Below, piece after piece: positions 27,119 to 36,266 of a DNA stretch of 64,000 nt. The notes under the pieces were generated by a model that did no database searches, had not been told where the DNA came from, and saw only the letters and a program-made list of their open reading frames with translations. Source of the stretch: Treponema sp. (GTDB lineage Bacteria > Spirochaetota > Spirochaetia > Treponematales > Treponemataceae); the NCBI GenBank assembly GCA_016286365.1, contig JAEESN010000009.1, positions 37,604-101,603 on the forward strand, in the 5' to 3' direction. The first letter of the stretch is position 1; each line of letters starts with the position of its first letter. A program made the position numbers and the translations under genes.

Positions 27119-27707
27119 AAATTCTGTTTTATTGAGCGTCGGATTTGACGAAGCGGGAAGGGGGCCTTTAGCAGGTCCGGTCTGTGCTGGTTGTGTAATT
27201 TTACCATCTGATTTTCCAATTGAAATTTTGAATGATTCAAAAAAACTCTCCGAAAAAAAACGCGAAGCGGCAAAACTTGTGATTATGGAAAAAGCATGCT
27301 GGGGGATAGGGCTTGTAGACCATGCGACTATTGACCGGATAAACATCCTGCAGGCGAGTCTTTTAGCCATGAAGATTGCGTATTCAAATATGCTTCTAAA
27401 ACTTCCTGAGTGGGCTAAAGAGCAGGGGATAGAAGCATATAAACTCTCTGGTATTACAGATGGAAATAAGTGCCCGGAAGTTCCTTTTGAATGCAGGGCC
27501 GAACCAAAAGCAGACGGGAAATACCCTTGTGTAATGGCTGCATCAATTCTTGCAAAAACACGCAGGGATGAAATTATGATAGAAATGGATAAAAAATATC
27601 CTGAATACGGATACGCCGGACACAAAGGTTATCCAACCCGTGAACATATGGGAATCTGCCGAAAAATCGGACCTTCTCCAATACAGCGGCTTTCTTTTAA
27701 GTATTAA
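27108..27707 (+). CDS. rnhB: Ribonuclease HII
   Basis: Endonuclease removing RNA from RNA-DNA hybrids, including single ribonucleotides. The 199-residue protein has the type 2 RNase H acidic motif V-G-F-D-E-A-G-R-G-P-L-A-G-P at residues 10-23 (the G-R-G substrate-sensing motif is intact), a later acidic residue in GLVDHATIDRINILQASLLAM, and the C-terminal S-I-L-A-K-x-x-R-D and YPEYGYAGHKGYPT phrases. Start at ATG 27108 overlaps the upstream gene by 11 bases; ribosome binding signal is weak. It faces the minus-strand PUR gene across a 9-base gap. Confidence 0.95.
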   Translation: MDSKNSVLLSVGFDEAGRGPLAGPVCAGCVILPSDFPIEILNDSKKLSEKKREAAKLVIMEKACWGIGLVDHATIDRINILQASLLAMKIAYSNMLLKLPEWAKEQGIEAYKLSGITDGNKCPEVPFECRAEPKADGKYPCVMAASILAKTRRDEIMIEMDKKYPEYGYAGHKGYPTREHMGICRKIGPSPIQRLSFKY

Positions 27708-27716
27708 TTATTTTGA

Positions 27717-28127
27717 TTAGTTATTTTCCGAAGGCTTTTTGCTTACAACGTGAATTCTTCCTGTGCGTTTGATTCCGTCATCAGCTTTTGAATTCTTTTT
27801 ATCTGTTTTTACGCGGTAAACTTTTTTACCTTCTGAGCCTTTTGCGTATTTTGCTTCTTTAAGAGCCTTTTTTTCTCTGGCAGCCTTCTGTCTGGCTTTT
27901 CTGTCTTTTTCGATAAATTCGAGAGACTTTTCCATACCCTGTAAGAACTTCTGCATATCTTCGGAAAAAACAGCAATCTGATGTCTGTCTGCTTCTGCTC
28001 CATCTCTGTTTTTGCTTTCGACAATCTGTAAGAATACATCACCTGTTCTGTTTTCTTTTACGTTAAAAAAATAAGAACGATTATCTAAATAAACCTGAGT
28101 TGTAAAAAGTTCTCCACGTGCTCCCAT
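27717..28127 (-). CDS. PUR-domain (DUF3276) nucleic-acid-binding protein, BpuR-like
   Basis: Small protein of 136 residues. Residues ~1-75 match the bacterial PUR-alpha-like domain (GELFTTQVYLDNRSYFFNVKENRTGDVFLQIVES, then HQIAVFSEDMQKFLQGM); the rest is a Lys/Arg/Ala-rich tail with AAREKKALKEAKYAKG-type sequence that would bind nucleic acid non-specifically. The Borrelia homologue BpuR binds DNA and RNA and affects gene expression; a similar role is inferred. It has a good ribosome binding site (AAGGAG, about 8 bases before ATG 28127). It is the last gene of the minus-strand run, preceded by a 49-base gap after the desulfurase. Confidence 0.85.
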   Translation of the reverse strand: MGARGELFTTQVYLDNRSYFFNVKENRTGDVFLQIVESKNRDGAEADRHQIAVFSEDMQKFLQGMEKSLEFIEKDRKARQKAAREKKALKEAKYAKGSEGKKVYRVKTDKKNSKADDGIKRTGRIHVVSKKPSENN

Positions 28128-28176
28128 AATTGGCTCCTTATCTTAAATAGAAAAATATCATAAATGTCTAAAAACT

Positions 28177-29364
28177 TCAATTATTGAAATTTGAGTTAAT
28201 TTCTTTTACTGCAAGAAGAAGTTCTTCTACTGCTGTTTTTTCGGTAAGTGGTCCAAAGCTGAATCTTACAGAAGTTTCCCTGTGTTCCGGTTTTACGTTC
28301 ATCGCTTCTAAAACAGGGCGGTTATTCTTTTTAGATGAACATGCGCTTCCCGTAGAAATATAAAATCCTTTTGAATCAAGAGCGCGAAGCATAACGTTTC
28401 CGGGTATTTTATTAAAAGCAGCCTGAACAACATAAGGCGAAAATAAGTCCGGGCTGGATGTTCGTCCCTCAGGAATTATCGTGCAGCCTTTTATCTTCAT
28501 AAGTTCGTCTATAAAATAAGAGGTGATTTCCTTTTGCTTTTCGTAATGCTCACACGAAAAATATTTTTCAAGGCATTTAGAAAAGGCTACGGCACCATAT
28601 ACGTTTTCTGTTCCGCTTCTTATTCCTTTTTCCTGACCGCCACCTCTTAAAAATCCTTCGATATTGTCTTTTATATATAAGATCCCAATTCCACGAGGAC
28701 CACAGATTTTATGTGCACTGAATGCTGCGCTGTCTATTCCGTCGTAAGAAAGATTTAATGGAATTTTTCCTGCCGCCTGAACACAGTCTACATGGAACTT
28801 TGGTTTTCTTTTTCCCTGGGACCATTTTTTTATAGCATCTGCAATTTCGTAAATAGGCTGTATGCTTCCTGTCTCGTTGTTTACAGCCATAACACATACT
28901 AAAACAGTGTCTTTATCTAAAAGCGATGTAACAGCGTCTGCGGTAATAATTCCGTTTTTGTCAGAAGGAATTATTTTTACTTCCCAGCCGGTATTTTTTA
29001 ATGCTAATGCCTGTTCCCTTACAGCCGGATGTTCAATGGAACTTATAAGAATGTTACCTTTATTTGGTTTTGAAAGAACCGAAAGAAGAGGAATCTGATC
29101 GCTTTCTGTTCCGCCCGATGTAAAATAAATCTGTTCAGGTTTTACATTGATTGCTTTAGCAGCTCTCTGTCTTGCTTCGTCCAGAAGTTTACGTGCATTT
29201 TTCCCAACCTGATGACTGCTCGAAGGATTTCCCCAGTTTTCAAGAGTTAATTTAAGGCTCTCTTCTGCAATCAGTTTGTCGAGTGGGCTTGTACTGGCCC
29301 AGTCAAAGTAATGTTCAATAGAGTCGGAGGTGGAATTAGCGTTTGAATTAGGATTTGAGTTCAT
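28177..29364 (-). CDS. nifS: Cysteine desulfurase, NifS/IscS-like
   Basis: PLP-dependent enzyme that releases sulfur from cysteine for Fe-S clusters and thiolated tRNA. The protein is 395 residues. The PLP lysine lies in the S-A-H-K-I-C-G-P-R-G motif, the N-terminal phrase YFDWASTSPL is family-typical, and the persulfide cysteine is in S-T-G-S-A-C-S-S (about residue 340). No IscU or scaffold gene is adjacent. The isolated gene could also feed sulfur to MnmA encoded at 54 kb. It starts 12 bases after aroB, behind GGACAAGAAG, and is probably cotranscribed with it. Confidence 0.93.
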   Translation of the reverse strand: MNSNPNSNANSTSDSIEHYFDWASTSPLDKLIAEESLKLTLENWGNPSSSHQVGKNARKLLDEARQRAAKAINVKPEQIYFTSGGTESDQIPLLSVLSKPNKGNILISSIEHPAVREQALALKNTGWEVKIIPSDKNGIITADAVTSLLDKDTVLVCVMAVNNETGSIQPIYEIADAIKKWSQGKRKPKFHVDCVQAAGKIPLNLSYDGIDSAAFSAHKICGPRGIGILYIKDNIEGFLRGGGQEKGIRSGTENVYGAVAFSKCLEKYFSCEHYEKQKEITSYFIDELMKIKGCTIIPEGRTSSPDLFSPYVVQAAFNKIPGNVMLRALDSKGFYISTGSACSSKKNNRPVLEAMNVKPEHRETSVRFSFGPLTEKTAVEELLLAVKEINSNFNN

Positions 29365-29376
29365 CTTCTTGTCCGT

Positions 29377-30492
29377 TTATTTTAATACCATAAGGATTTC
29401 TGAATCTTCTGTTTCTTCCATAGTTATATCTGCTATCTGTTTTGGAATTACCAGAGTGATTTTTGAATTTTTATTCTTTTTATCTTTATGCATTACATTA
29501 ATAAGTCTTTCTCCGATTGCCCCGCCTTTAATAATCGAAGGAATAGGATTTGTGTCCCAGCCGTAAAGTTCCATAGCTTTAAAGATTTTATCTTTAAATT
29601 CCAAGAGGCAGTAACCCTTGTTATTAGAAAGGGCTGTAACACGTCCGATTCCCCAGGCAACTGCTTCTCCATGAGTTACAGCTCCAAGTCCGCTTACAGA
29701 TTCAAGTGCATGTGCGAATGTGTGACCAAGATTCAGATATGCACGTATATTCTTTTCGTAAAAGTCTTTTTCTACGATTGTAGCTTTAGCTTTTACGCAT
29801 TCAGGAATTATTTTGTGAAGGAGCTTTGAATCACGCAAGAGAATCTTTTCTGATTCATTACAAAAAAGGTCAAAAAGTTCTTTATTAAAAAGAATTGCGG
29901 TTTTGAATGCTTCTGCCAATCCAGATTTATACTGATTTTCGCTCAGGCTCTGGATAAATTCCGGCCAGTAGTATATTTTTTGTGCAGGGTAGAAGGTCCC
30001 GATCATGTTTTTATAGTTATCAAAATCGCAGCCTGTTTTGCCACCGACAGAAGCGTCTACCATTGCAAGCAGTGTAGTAGGAACAAATTCAACCTTAGTT
30101 CCACGTTTATAGATAGAAGCTGCAAATGCTGTAATATCACAGATTACACCGCCACCTATTCCGACAAATGTATCTTTACGGTTAAAGCCTGCTTCGAGCG
30201 CATTTGTAACAATCCTTAATACGCTTTCTATAGTTTTATATGGCTCTCCGGAACCAAGAATCAATAATCTGTCTTCGCCGCAGGAATCATCATCAAAGTT
30301 TTTAATAAAATCTTCCATACACGGAAGGCTTGCTACAGATGCATCGGTTACAAAAAGACGGCGTGAATCTTCCCCAGCTCCGGGGTTAAAAACAGAAGAT
30401 AAATCAGGTTTTCCTTCCATAAAAAAAATTTCAGATACCTGAGGGCTTAGTGATTCATGAGGATAATTGATTTTAAAGCTTTCAATGTTCAT
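29377..30492 (-). CDS. aroB: 3-dehydroquinate synthase
   Basis: NAD- and zinc-dependent enzyme of the shikimate pathway turning DAHP into 3-dehydroquinate. The 371-residue protein shows the NAD-binding G-G-G-V-I-C-D segment, the substrate region VEFVPTTLLAMVDASVGGKTG, the Zn/substrate stretch GLAEAFKTAI and NLGHTFAHALE with its zinc His, and HGEAVAWG. No other shikimate gene lies in the window. The start codon ATG 30492 follows the previous stop by 12 bases without an obvious Shine-Dalgarno sequence. Alternatives such as 2-deoxy-scyllo-inosose synthase share the fold, but the motif set fits AroB. Confidence 0.92.
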   Translation of the reverse strand: MNIESFKINYPHESLSPQVSEIFFMEGKPDLSSVFNPGAGEDSRRLFVTDASVASLPCMEDFIKNFDDDSCGEDRLLILGSGEPYKTIESVLRIVTNALEAGFNRKDTFVGIGGGVICDITAFAASIYKRGTKVEFVPTTLLAMVDASVGGKTGCDFDNYKNMIGTFYPAQKIYYWPEFIQSLSENQYKSGLAEAFKTAILFNKELFDLFCNESEKILLRDSKLLHKIIPECVKAKATIVEKDFYEKNIRAYLNLGHTFAHALESVSGLGAVTHGEAVAWGIGRVTALSNNKGYCLLEFKDKIFKAMELYGWDTNPIPSIIKGGAIGERLINVMHKDKKNKNSKITLVIPKQIADITMEETEDSEILMVLK

Positions 30493-30504
30493 ACAATAAA
30501 CATT

Positions 30505-31119
30505 TTAATACTTTTCCGACATTTGGTTAAGTTGTTCAATGTTTTTTTCTATGCGTGAGATTTCTCTTTTGATTGTGCGTTCGTAATTAAGTTTACCATT
30601 CTGGATTCTTTCCCTTTCATCTTCCCATTCCTGTTTTGCAGTGATGTAAAGGAAATTAAAACTTGAGCCGTTAGCCTTTTCGTACCAGACTTTTGCTTCG
30701 TCCCAGTAAACTAAAGCGGTTTTATAGCATTGTAAACTTATTTCCAGGTTTTCAAGAATCTGTTTTTTAAATGGAGAATCATAAAAATAAATTACCTGCT
30801 TATCGTAAATGCTTCCAAGACGGAGGTGCTGTTCAATAAGCTTAAGGTTGATGTGCATCATAAATAGATACCTGTATTTTTCCCATTCTTTTTCGTCTTT
30901 AATTAAAAAGCCCACATAACGGGGATTACAGAAATCTGCTCTTGCTGCTTTTTCGAGCCAGTAGATGTTTTCCATGCAGTCATCGGGATACTGAATATAA
31001 TGAATGTGATAGAGTCTGTAATATTCTTCCTTATATTTTGTCATGTAGGAATGAGCATCGTTTACATGAAAAGTAGAGAAAACTAATACGAATAATAAAG
31101 TTATGAATGTTTTTTTCAC
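30505..31119 (-). CDS. Exported alpha-helical protein of unknown function
   Basis: Protein of 204 residues with a signal peptide (KKTFITLLFVLVFSTFHVNDAHS). The mature part is rich in Tyr, Trp, Glu and Lys with long amphipathic helices and TPR-like phrases (LEISLQCYKTALVYWDEAKVWYEKA). No family is recognised; my impression is that it is a treponemal conserved protein. Start is GTG at 31119; it has no Shine-Dalgarno sequence and is preceded by GCCGATATT at 31134-31126, seven bases upstream, the same geometry as upstream of the LysM gene at 49 kb. It may head the aroB-nifS transcript. Confidence 0.65.
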   Translation of the reverse strand: MKKTFITLLFVLVFSTFHVNDAHSYMTKYKEEYYRLYHIHYIQYPDDCMENIYWLEKAARADFCNPRYVGFLIKDEKEWEKYRYLFMMHINLKLIEQHLRLGSIYDKQVIYFYDSPFKKQILENLEISLQCYKTALVYWDEAKVWYEKANGSSFNFLYITAKQEWEDERERIQNGKLNYERTIKREISRIEKNIEQLNQMSEKY

Positions 31120-31125
31120 ACTTAA

Positions 31126-31134
31126 AATATCGGC
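31126..31134 (-). promoter_or_regulatory. Candidate -10 box GCCGATATT of the exported-protein gene
   Basis: On the minus strand GCCGATATT ends 7 bases before the GTG start at 31119. Read as a -10 hexamer GATATT, the predicted transcription start falls on the G of GTG. The same nine-base layout recurs at 49003-49011. No convincing -35 is visible. Confidence 0.35.
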
Positions 31135-31156
31135 GGAATAATTTAAGATTTTAGAA

Positions 31157-31768
31157 TTAATTTAAGCTTTTGACAGCCTCTTGAATCTGCACGGAAATCT
31201 CTTTTATAGGCTTTGTCGCATCAATTCTTATAACCTTCATACCATTTTTAGAAGAATCTTGTTCGTATGAGCTGATTACTTTTTCGTACATATCGGCAAT
31301 TTTCTTCTGGATTTCGATTTTTTCATATATTTCTTTTTTACCGCTTCTTGCATTTACCCTCGAAAGAGAGATTTCGGGATTAATTACAAAATAAAAAAGC
31401 ACCTGAGGGAGTGGGAATGTAGAATTTAATAAAACGGGAAGTTCTTCTGCACCCGATGCAGTTTGATACGCAAGACTTGAAAATATGTATCTGTCACTTA
31501 CAACAATTTTACCGCTTTCGCAGGTTTCGACAATTCCGCCCTTTCCGTAAAGATGTTCGCATCTGTCTGCTGCAAAAAGGAATGCATTTGTCTTTTCACT
31601 AACAGAAAAATCACCGGCAAGCATTCGTCTTAAGAATTTACCTGTTTCTTTGTCTGTAGGTTCTGCAGTGATTACGATGTCGTTAAAAGCTTTAGAAAGG
31701 AGTTTGAGCTGGGTAGAAGTTCCGCTTCCGTCGATTCCTTCAAATACAATAAAATTTTTGAGTACCAT
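31157..31768 (-). CDS. tmk: Thymidylate kinase with unusual P-loop
   Basis: dTMP kinase for dTTP synthesis, 203 residues from ATG 31768 (MVLKNFIVFEGIDG). The frame stays open further upstream, but that part is shadow sequence across the divergent promoter. Family motifs: FEGIDGSG at the P-loop, EPTDKETGKFLRRML, FLFAADRCEHL and D-R-Y-I-F-S-S-L-A-Y-Q. The Walker A lysine is replaced: the loop reads G-S-G-T-S-T (Thr codon at 31721-31719). I recall the same G-T-S-T form in T. pallidum Tmk, so it is probably a lineage feature rather than inactivation. No Shine-Dalgarno sequence precedes the ATG. Confidence 0.9.
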   Translation of the reverse strand: MVLKNFIVFEGIDGSGTSTQLKLLSKAFNDIVITAEPTDKETGKFLRRMLAGDFSVSEKTNAFLFAADRCEHLYGKGGIVETCESGKIVVSDRYIFSSLAYQTASGAEELPVLLNSTFPLPQVLFYFVINPEISLSRVNARSGKKEIYEKIEIQKKIADMYEKVISSYEQDSSKNGMKVIRIDATKPIKEISVQIQEAVKSLN

Positions 31769-31774
31769 AATGTA

Positions 31775-31780
31775 ATTATA
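31775..31780 (-). promoter_or_regulatory. tmk -10 element
   Basis: Perfect TATAAT on the minus strand at 31780-31775. The predicted +1 is 31768, the A of the tmk ATG, implying a leaderless mRNA. The -35 region (around 31803-31798) is not consensus. Confidence 0.45.
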
Positions 31781-31792
31781 TAGAATTTCTGT

Positions 31793-31798
31793 TATAAT
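31793..31798 (+). promoter_or_regulatory. tamB -10 element
   Basis: Perfect TATAAT on the plus strand, predicted start near 31805. It precedes both possible tamB starts (TTG 31812 and ATG 31845) and probably drives tamB-bamA-skp-mutS. A -35 is not clear. Confidence 0.45.
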
Positions 31799-31844
31799 AT
31801 ATAGACTAAAATTGGGGATTTTATACCCTGAATTTTTTATTGAT

Positions 31845-34800
31845 ATGAAGAAGCTTAGCCGAAGGACAAAGATTTGTTCAGTCATTTTTATTTTCCTCAT
31901 CATTACAGCACTCTTAGTGTCGCGGCCTATTTATAGAAAGCTTGAAAATACAGTCAATAAATTTACAAAACAGATAATCGAAAACGTATACGAAAATACC
32001 GGAATCATTCTTTCATACGAATCATTTTCTCCGTCAATCCTTGCATCGTTCAGAATTAATAACATAATCGCAAAAGATGAAAACGGAAAAGAGATTGCTA
32101 CAGTTAATAAAGTTATGATTGATTACAGGCTCTTTTCGCTTCTTCGGGGGGACTTTTCTTCCTTTATCCGTGGTGTAAAAATAGATGGTGTTACAGTTGA
32201 TGTAAATAGAACAATTGCGATTGTCCAGAAAAATATAGAAAGGTATTCGGGCGAAGAACAAAAATCTGATTCGGATTTTGATATAAACACGGTTTTAAGT
32301 TTTATCCCTTCTAACATCAGCGTTACGAACATCACTGTTTTATATGATGATGAATATGTAAACGTAAAATATAATATCAAGGATGTAAAACTCACAAACT
32401 CAAGACGAAAGAAAAATATTGAGTTTAATATAAAATCACGCGCCGAAGCATATTTAAAACAGCTCGAGATGACATTTACCGGCTCTGCAAATTTCTCAGG
32501 CACCCTTTATGATGATCTTGATAATTCTTCGATTCTCGTAAGCCTTTCTGATTTTACAAACGGGGATTATAAGGCAGCAAAAATCAATCTAGTGGCAACC
32601 TATAATAATTCTGTAATCGAAGCGCATACAATACAGAATGTTTTCCCACTTTCTGTAAAAGCTGAATACAATCTTACAACCGGCGATGCATATGCAGATG
32701 TTTTAGCAGAAGGTTTTGAACCTCTTGATTTAGTAACCACAAAAAACGAAGAAATCATTCAGTATGTTGATAATTTAAAATTTTATTTAGATGCACATGC
32801 AGAACTCCGTGGTTTTGATAATAAGCTTGATTATTATTCAAGTGGAAATATCCTTGTTCCCGAAACTTTAGTCCCTGGTGGTCTTTTAGCAAGTTATTCA
32901 CTTTACGGAAACAATGACTTTGTTCGATTAAGCCGTTTTGATGTGAGCGGGGATCTTGGAAAAGTAAACGGAAGACTTTCCTATACATACGGAACTCTCC
33001 AGATAGAAGGATTAATAGGCGTAGAAGAATTAAGACTTTCTAACGGGAAAAAAGTTACCACAGAACTTTATATAGATCCTATTACAGACGGATTTACCTT
33101 CTTTTCTCCGCAGGTACAGATTGGTAATAAGGCTTTAACTGCAATGCAGTCTCATGTACACCTTCTTTCTGACTCTATCGATTTTGATTTTGAAATTTCT
33201 GATTATTCCAAGGTTTCGAACGAAGCCGAAGGTTCAATCGGTGTTATAAAAATTGGTGGAAGTTATCTTACAGATTCAAACTACGCACAGGCAAATGTTT
33301 CTTTAAACAGCATTTCTCTTGGAAGCGTTATGGAATTTGTGGGCGAGCTTGTTCCAAAAGAAGATGCAGAACAGATTCAGGGATTTGCAGAGTTTGCAGA
33401 TCCATACATCTTTACAGGAGACGTATACGTATCTTCCGATTTTAAGTCTCTTTCTTACAATATTCCTTACGTCCTTGTTGCTAATACAAAGGAAGGAAAT
33501 CAGTATCTTTTTGCTTCTGCAAGTGGAAACGAACAGAGCTTCCTTTTAAACCGCTTTGACTTAATCCTTGGAAGCTTTGCCGTAAACTTAACCGGAACCC
33601 TGGATGTTCTTCCTGAATCAAACGATTTATTCTTCGTGCTCGATGCGGTTGCTTCTTCAATTCCTTATCACTTTACGGGTTCAGTAATCGATAACGTAAT
33701 CAATGTTTCGGGGGACTATGGTCTTGATTCCCAGGTAAGAATCGGTAAAAAGTCAATCGACGGACATTTTAATGTAAGTAATCTTCCTTTCGCCATTGCA
33801 GATCTTTCACTCATATTCTCTACAAATACCAGCTTTGAATATGATTTTGAAACAGGACCCGAAATTGTCGTTAAATCTTTAGACATAGAAAAAACAGATG
33901 CAACTTCTACCGTTAATCCAAAGCTCTCTTTGAGCGGAAGCGGAACAAAGTATGGTGCCCAGCTTACTTCAATTTCTTATGCAGATAAGTATTCATCCCT
34001 TACAGGTGGCGGAGACATAACAATAAACATCAACGACGGAATATTTACTTCGGCAGGCCTTTCAATTTCTATGAAGAATATGTTCTCGGAAGAAAAAATC
34101 CTCATAGATCTTTCTGCTTCGAACCCCGATTTAAAACCTTTAAACGGCGATACCTTTATGAACAGTGTCTACATAAACTCTCAGGTGCAGATAAGTCATT
34201 TTGGATTGAGCCGCTTTACTTCTGTTAAAAACGATAATAACGAACTTTCTGCTTCCATTAACTTTACGGGAACTCTTGAACATCCATCTGTGTTTTTAAC
34301 CGTAAGTAAGCTTTCAATGCTTTTGAATAAAGATTTAATCAATATAAGCGGAAATGCAATCCTCGAAGACCGCCTTGTTTCTGTTTCGGATTTTGATTTC
34401 CGCCATACGGATTTTGAAGTTACGGGACTTACCGGCAGCATGGATTTAGATAATTTTGACGGAACTTTTTCTGCACTCTTTGCCACATTAAACGGAGAGA
34501 TGGACGTAGAAATCCCTCTCAAGCTTAAAGTTTTCGACGCATATTACACAGAGCCAAAAACATTCATTCCTGATTTATTCTCTGTTTCACTTTCTTCAGA
34601 TAAGATTTCGGGCTCACTTATGAAAAAGGAAGTAGCATTTGATATTACTTTGACATACAATCAGGACTTTATTTCGATTTTCTCTTCCGATAATCTTGGT
34701 CTTGTAGGAACTTATATCCCTCAGACAGGCGAAGTAATCGGTTCTCTTGATTCTCCAGATCTTGTTTATTTTGATTTTTCGGGTCTTGCAAAAACTTCCG

Positions 34801-36233
34801 CCGTAGACATCAACTTTTCGAATATAAACATCAACCTTAAAAACTTTATGTCTTACATGAATGTGGAAGAATACTTTGCTGTTGAGCGTGCAAATATTAA
34901 TGGTGAATTCCAGATGAAGGGAACTTTCGATACTCCAGAATTCTACGGAAGTGTTTACATAAATGCACCAAGGTTCTATCTTCCAACGATTTTCAAAAAT
35001 GTGATTTATACAGACAGAATGCAGGTAGATGCCTTCGAAAATGAATTTACCCTCGAAAAGAAGATTTATTCTCTTAAAAATGAACAGAAGTTTGTTTTAG
35101 ACGGAAAAATCACACTGGATAAATGGATTGTAGATACACTTTTGTTCAGCATGGAAACAATCAGGGGAGTTTCTACACCGCTTGCATTCAAGAGCCCTTA
35201 TGTAAATGTAAAAGGAGACGTAAACTGTAATATCGACGTTGGTTATGAATCAGATACGTTTAATGTAAAGGGGAAAGTTTCTGTAGAAAATGTTGATGTA
35301 GTCTTAAATATGAACGATATTACAGAAGCTTCGAGCAAAGTAAGTGATGATGATGAAGAAATCTATTTTACAAGCGACCTTGATGTAACTCTTGGAACCC
35401 ACGTAAACTTGAGCTTTGATCCAATCCTCCGCTGTATCTTTGTTCCGAATACTCATGTAAACGTAAAGATAGACACAGCATCTGATTTCTACGAAATTGG
35501 TGGTGAATTAAAGCTTAAATCGGGGGATGTAAACTATTTGAGCCGAAACTTCTATATTAAGGAAGGAAGCATCAAGTTTAATCAGGAAGATATCACTAAT
35601 CCGCTGATTAAGATAAGGGCCGAAACAAGGGAAAAGGATTCTAACGGCCAGAATATCAAAATCATTCTCTCTGTAGATAATCAGTACTTAAAGGATTTAT
35701 CTCCTAAATTCTCTGCTGAACCTGCAAAATCAGAAAATGAAATCTTAAATATCCTTGGTCAGGTTGCAATTGCCGATTCAGAATCGTTCAGAGAGATTAT
35801 TGCTACAGCCGGTGAATATTACATCCAGTCTACGCTCATCCGCGATATGGAAAACAAGTTGCGAGACTTGATGAATTTTGATATATTTTCATTACGAACA
35901 AATGTTATCCAAAACGCCATTAAAATGAGTGTATCTGACCAGATTGACATGAGTAAGATAACAATCGGTAACTTTTTGGACAATACAACTGTTTATATAG
36001 GTAAATACCTGGGAAGTTCATTGTATGTAGATGCAATGCTTCATCTGTCACTGGAAGGTGGAAATGATATTTCTTTTTCAAACGGTTTATTATTTAAACC
36101 TGAATTCGGGCTTGAGCTTGAACTTCCAATTGTGAATATAAGATGGAACATGGCGCCAGATATCAATGCAATTATGCGCCAGCAGTATGTTCCGTCAACG
36201 TCTGTTTCTTTATCATGGAAACTTACATTCTAG
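31845..36233 (+). CDS. tamB: TamB-like translocation/assembly module protein (DUF490)
   Basis: Very large inner-membrane-anchored, periplasm-spanning protein, about 1,462 residues. One N-terminal membrane helix (ICSVIFIFLIITALLVSRPIY, about residues 10-32) is followed by ~1,100 residues of repetitive beta-strand pattern (alternating V/I/L and S/T/N/D, as in AsmA/TamB beta-taco proteins) and a DUF490-type C-terminal region containing ILNILGQVAIADSESF, FDIFSLRTNVIQNA and GKYLGSSLYVDAMLHLS. TamB-like proteins carry phospholipid or help barrel assembly; the adjacent bamA fits. An in-frame TTG at 31812 is possible, but ATG 31845 directly before the basic KKLSRRTK segment is the more natural start. 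It heads the bamA-skp-mutS operon. Confidence 0.85.
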   Translation: MKKLSRRTKICSVIFIFLIITALLVSRPIYRKLENTVNKFTKQIIENVYENTGIILSYESFSPSILASFRINNIIAKDENGKEIATVNKVMIDYRLFSLLRGDFSSFIRGVKIDGVTVDVNRTIAIVQKNIERYSGEEQKSDSDFDINTVLSFIPSNISVTNITVLYDDEYVNVKYNIKDVKLTNSRRKKNIEFNIKSRAEAYLKQLEMTFTGSANFSGTLYDDLDNSSILVSLSDFTNGDYKAAKINLVATYNNSVIEAHTIQNVFPLSVKAEYNLTTGDAYADVLAEGFEPLDLVTTKNEEIIQYVDNLKFYLDAHAELRGFDNKLDYYSSGNILVPETLVPGGLLASYSLYGNNDFVRLSRFDVSGDLGKVNGRLSYTYGTLQIEGLIGVEELRLSNGKKVTTELYIDPITDGFTFFSPQVQIGNKALTAMQSHVHLLSDSIDFDFEISDYSKVSNEAEGSIGVIKIGGSYLTDSNYAQANVSLNSISLGSVMEFVGELVPKEDAEQIQGFAEFADPYIFTGDVYVSSDFKSLSYNIPYVLVANTKEGNQYLFASASGNEQSFLLNRFDLILGSFAVNLTGTLDVLPESNDLFFVLDAVASSIPYHFTGSVIDNVINVSGDYGLDSQVRIGKKSIDGHFNVSNLPFAIADLSLIFSTNTSFEYDFETGPEIVVKSLDIEKTDATSTVNPKLSLSGSGTKYGAQLTSISYADKYSSLTGGGDITININDGIFTSAGLSISMKNMFSEEKILIDLSASNPDLKPLNGDTFMNSVYINSQVQISHFGLSRFTSVKNDNNELSASINFTGTLEHPSVFLTVSKLSMLLNKDLINISGNAILEDRLVSVSDFDFRHTDFEVTGLTGSMDLDNFDGTFSALFATLNGEMDVEIPLKLKVFDAYYTEPKTFIPDLFSVSLSSDKISGSLMKKEVAFDITLTYNQDFISIFSSDNLGLVGTYIPQTGEVIGSLDSPDLVYFDFSGLAKTSAVDINFSNININLKNFMSYMNVEEYFAVERANINGEFQMKGTFDTPEFYGSVYINAPRFYLPTIFKNVIYTDRMQVDAFENEFTLEKKIYSLKNEQKFVLDGKITLDKWIVDTLLFSMETIRGVSTPLAFKSPYVNVKGDVNCNIDVGYESDTFNVKGKVSVENVDVVLNMNDITEASSKVSDDDEEIYFTSDLDVTLGTHVNLSFDPILRCIFVPNTHVNVKIDTASDFYEIGGELKLKSGDVNYLSRNFYIKEGSIKFNQEDITNPLIKIRAETREKDSNGQNIKIILSVDNQYLKDLSPKFSAEPAKSENEILNILGQVAIADSESFREIIATAGEYYIQSTLIRDMENKLRDLMNFDIFSLRTNVIQNAIKMSVSDQIDMSKITIGNFLDNTTVYIGKYLGSSLYVDAMLHLSLEGGNDISFSNGLLFKPEFGLELELPIVNIRWNMAPDINAIMRQQYVPSTSVSLSWKLTF

Positions 36234-36266
36234 GAATACAAAAAAGAGTATAGGGAGAAAAGTGAA

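Noticed and set aside
31769..31903. Extended N-terminus of tmk
   Set aside because: It would cross the divergent promoter region and the start of tamB; the P-loop normally lies about ten residues from the true start.
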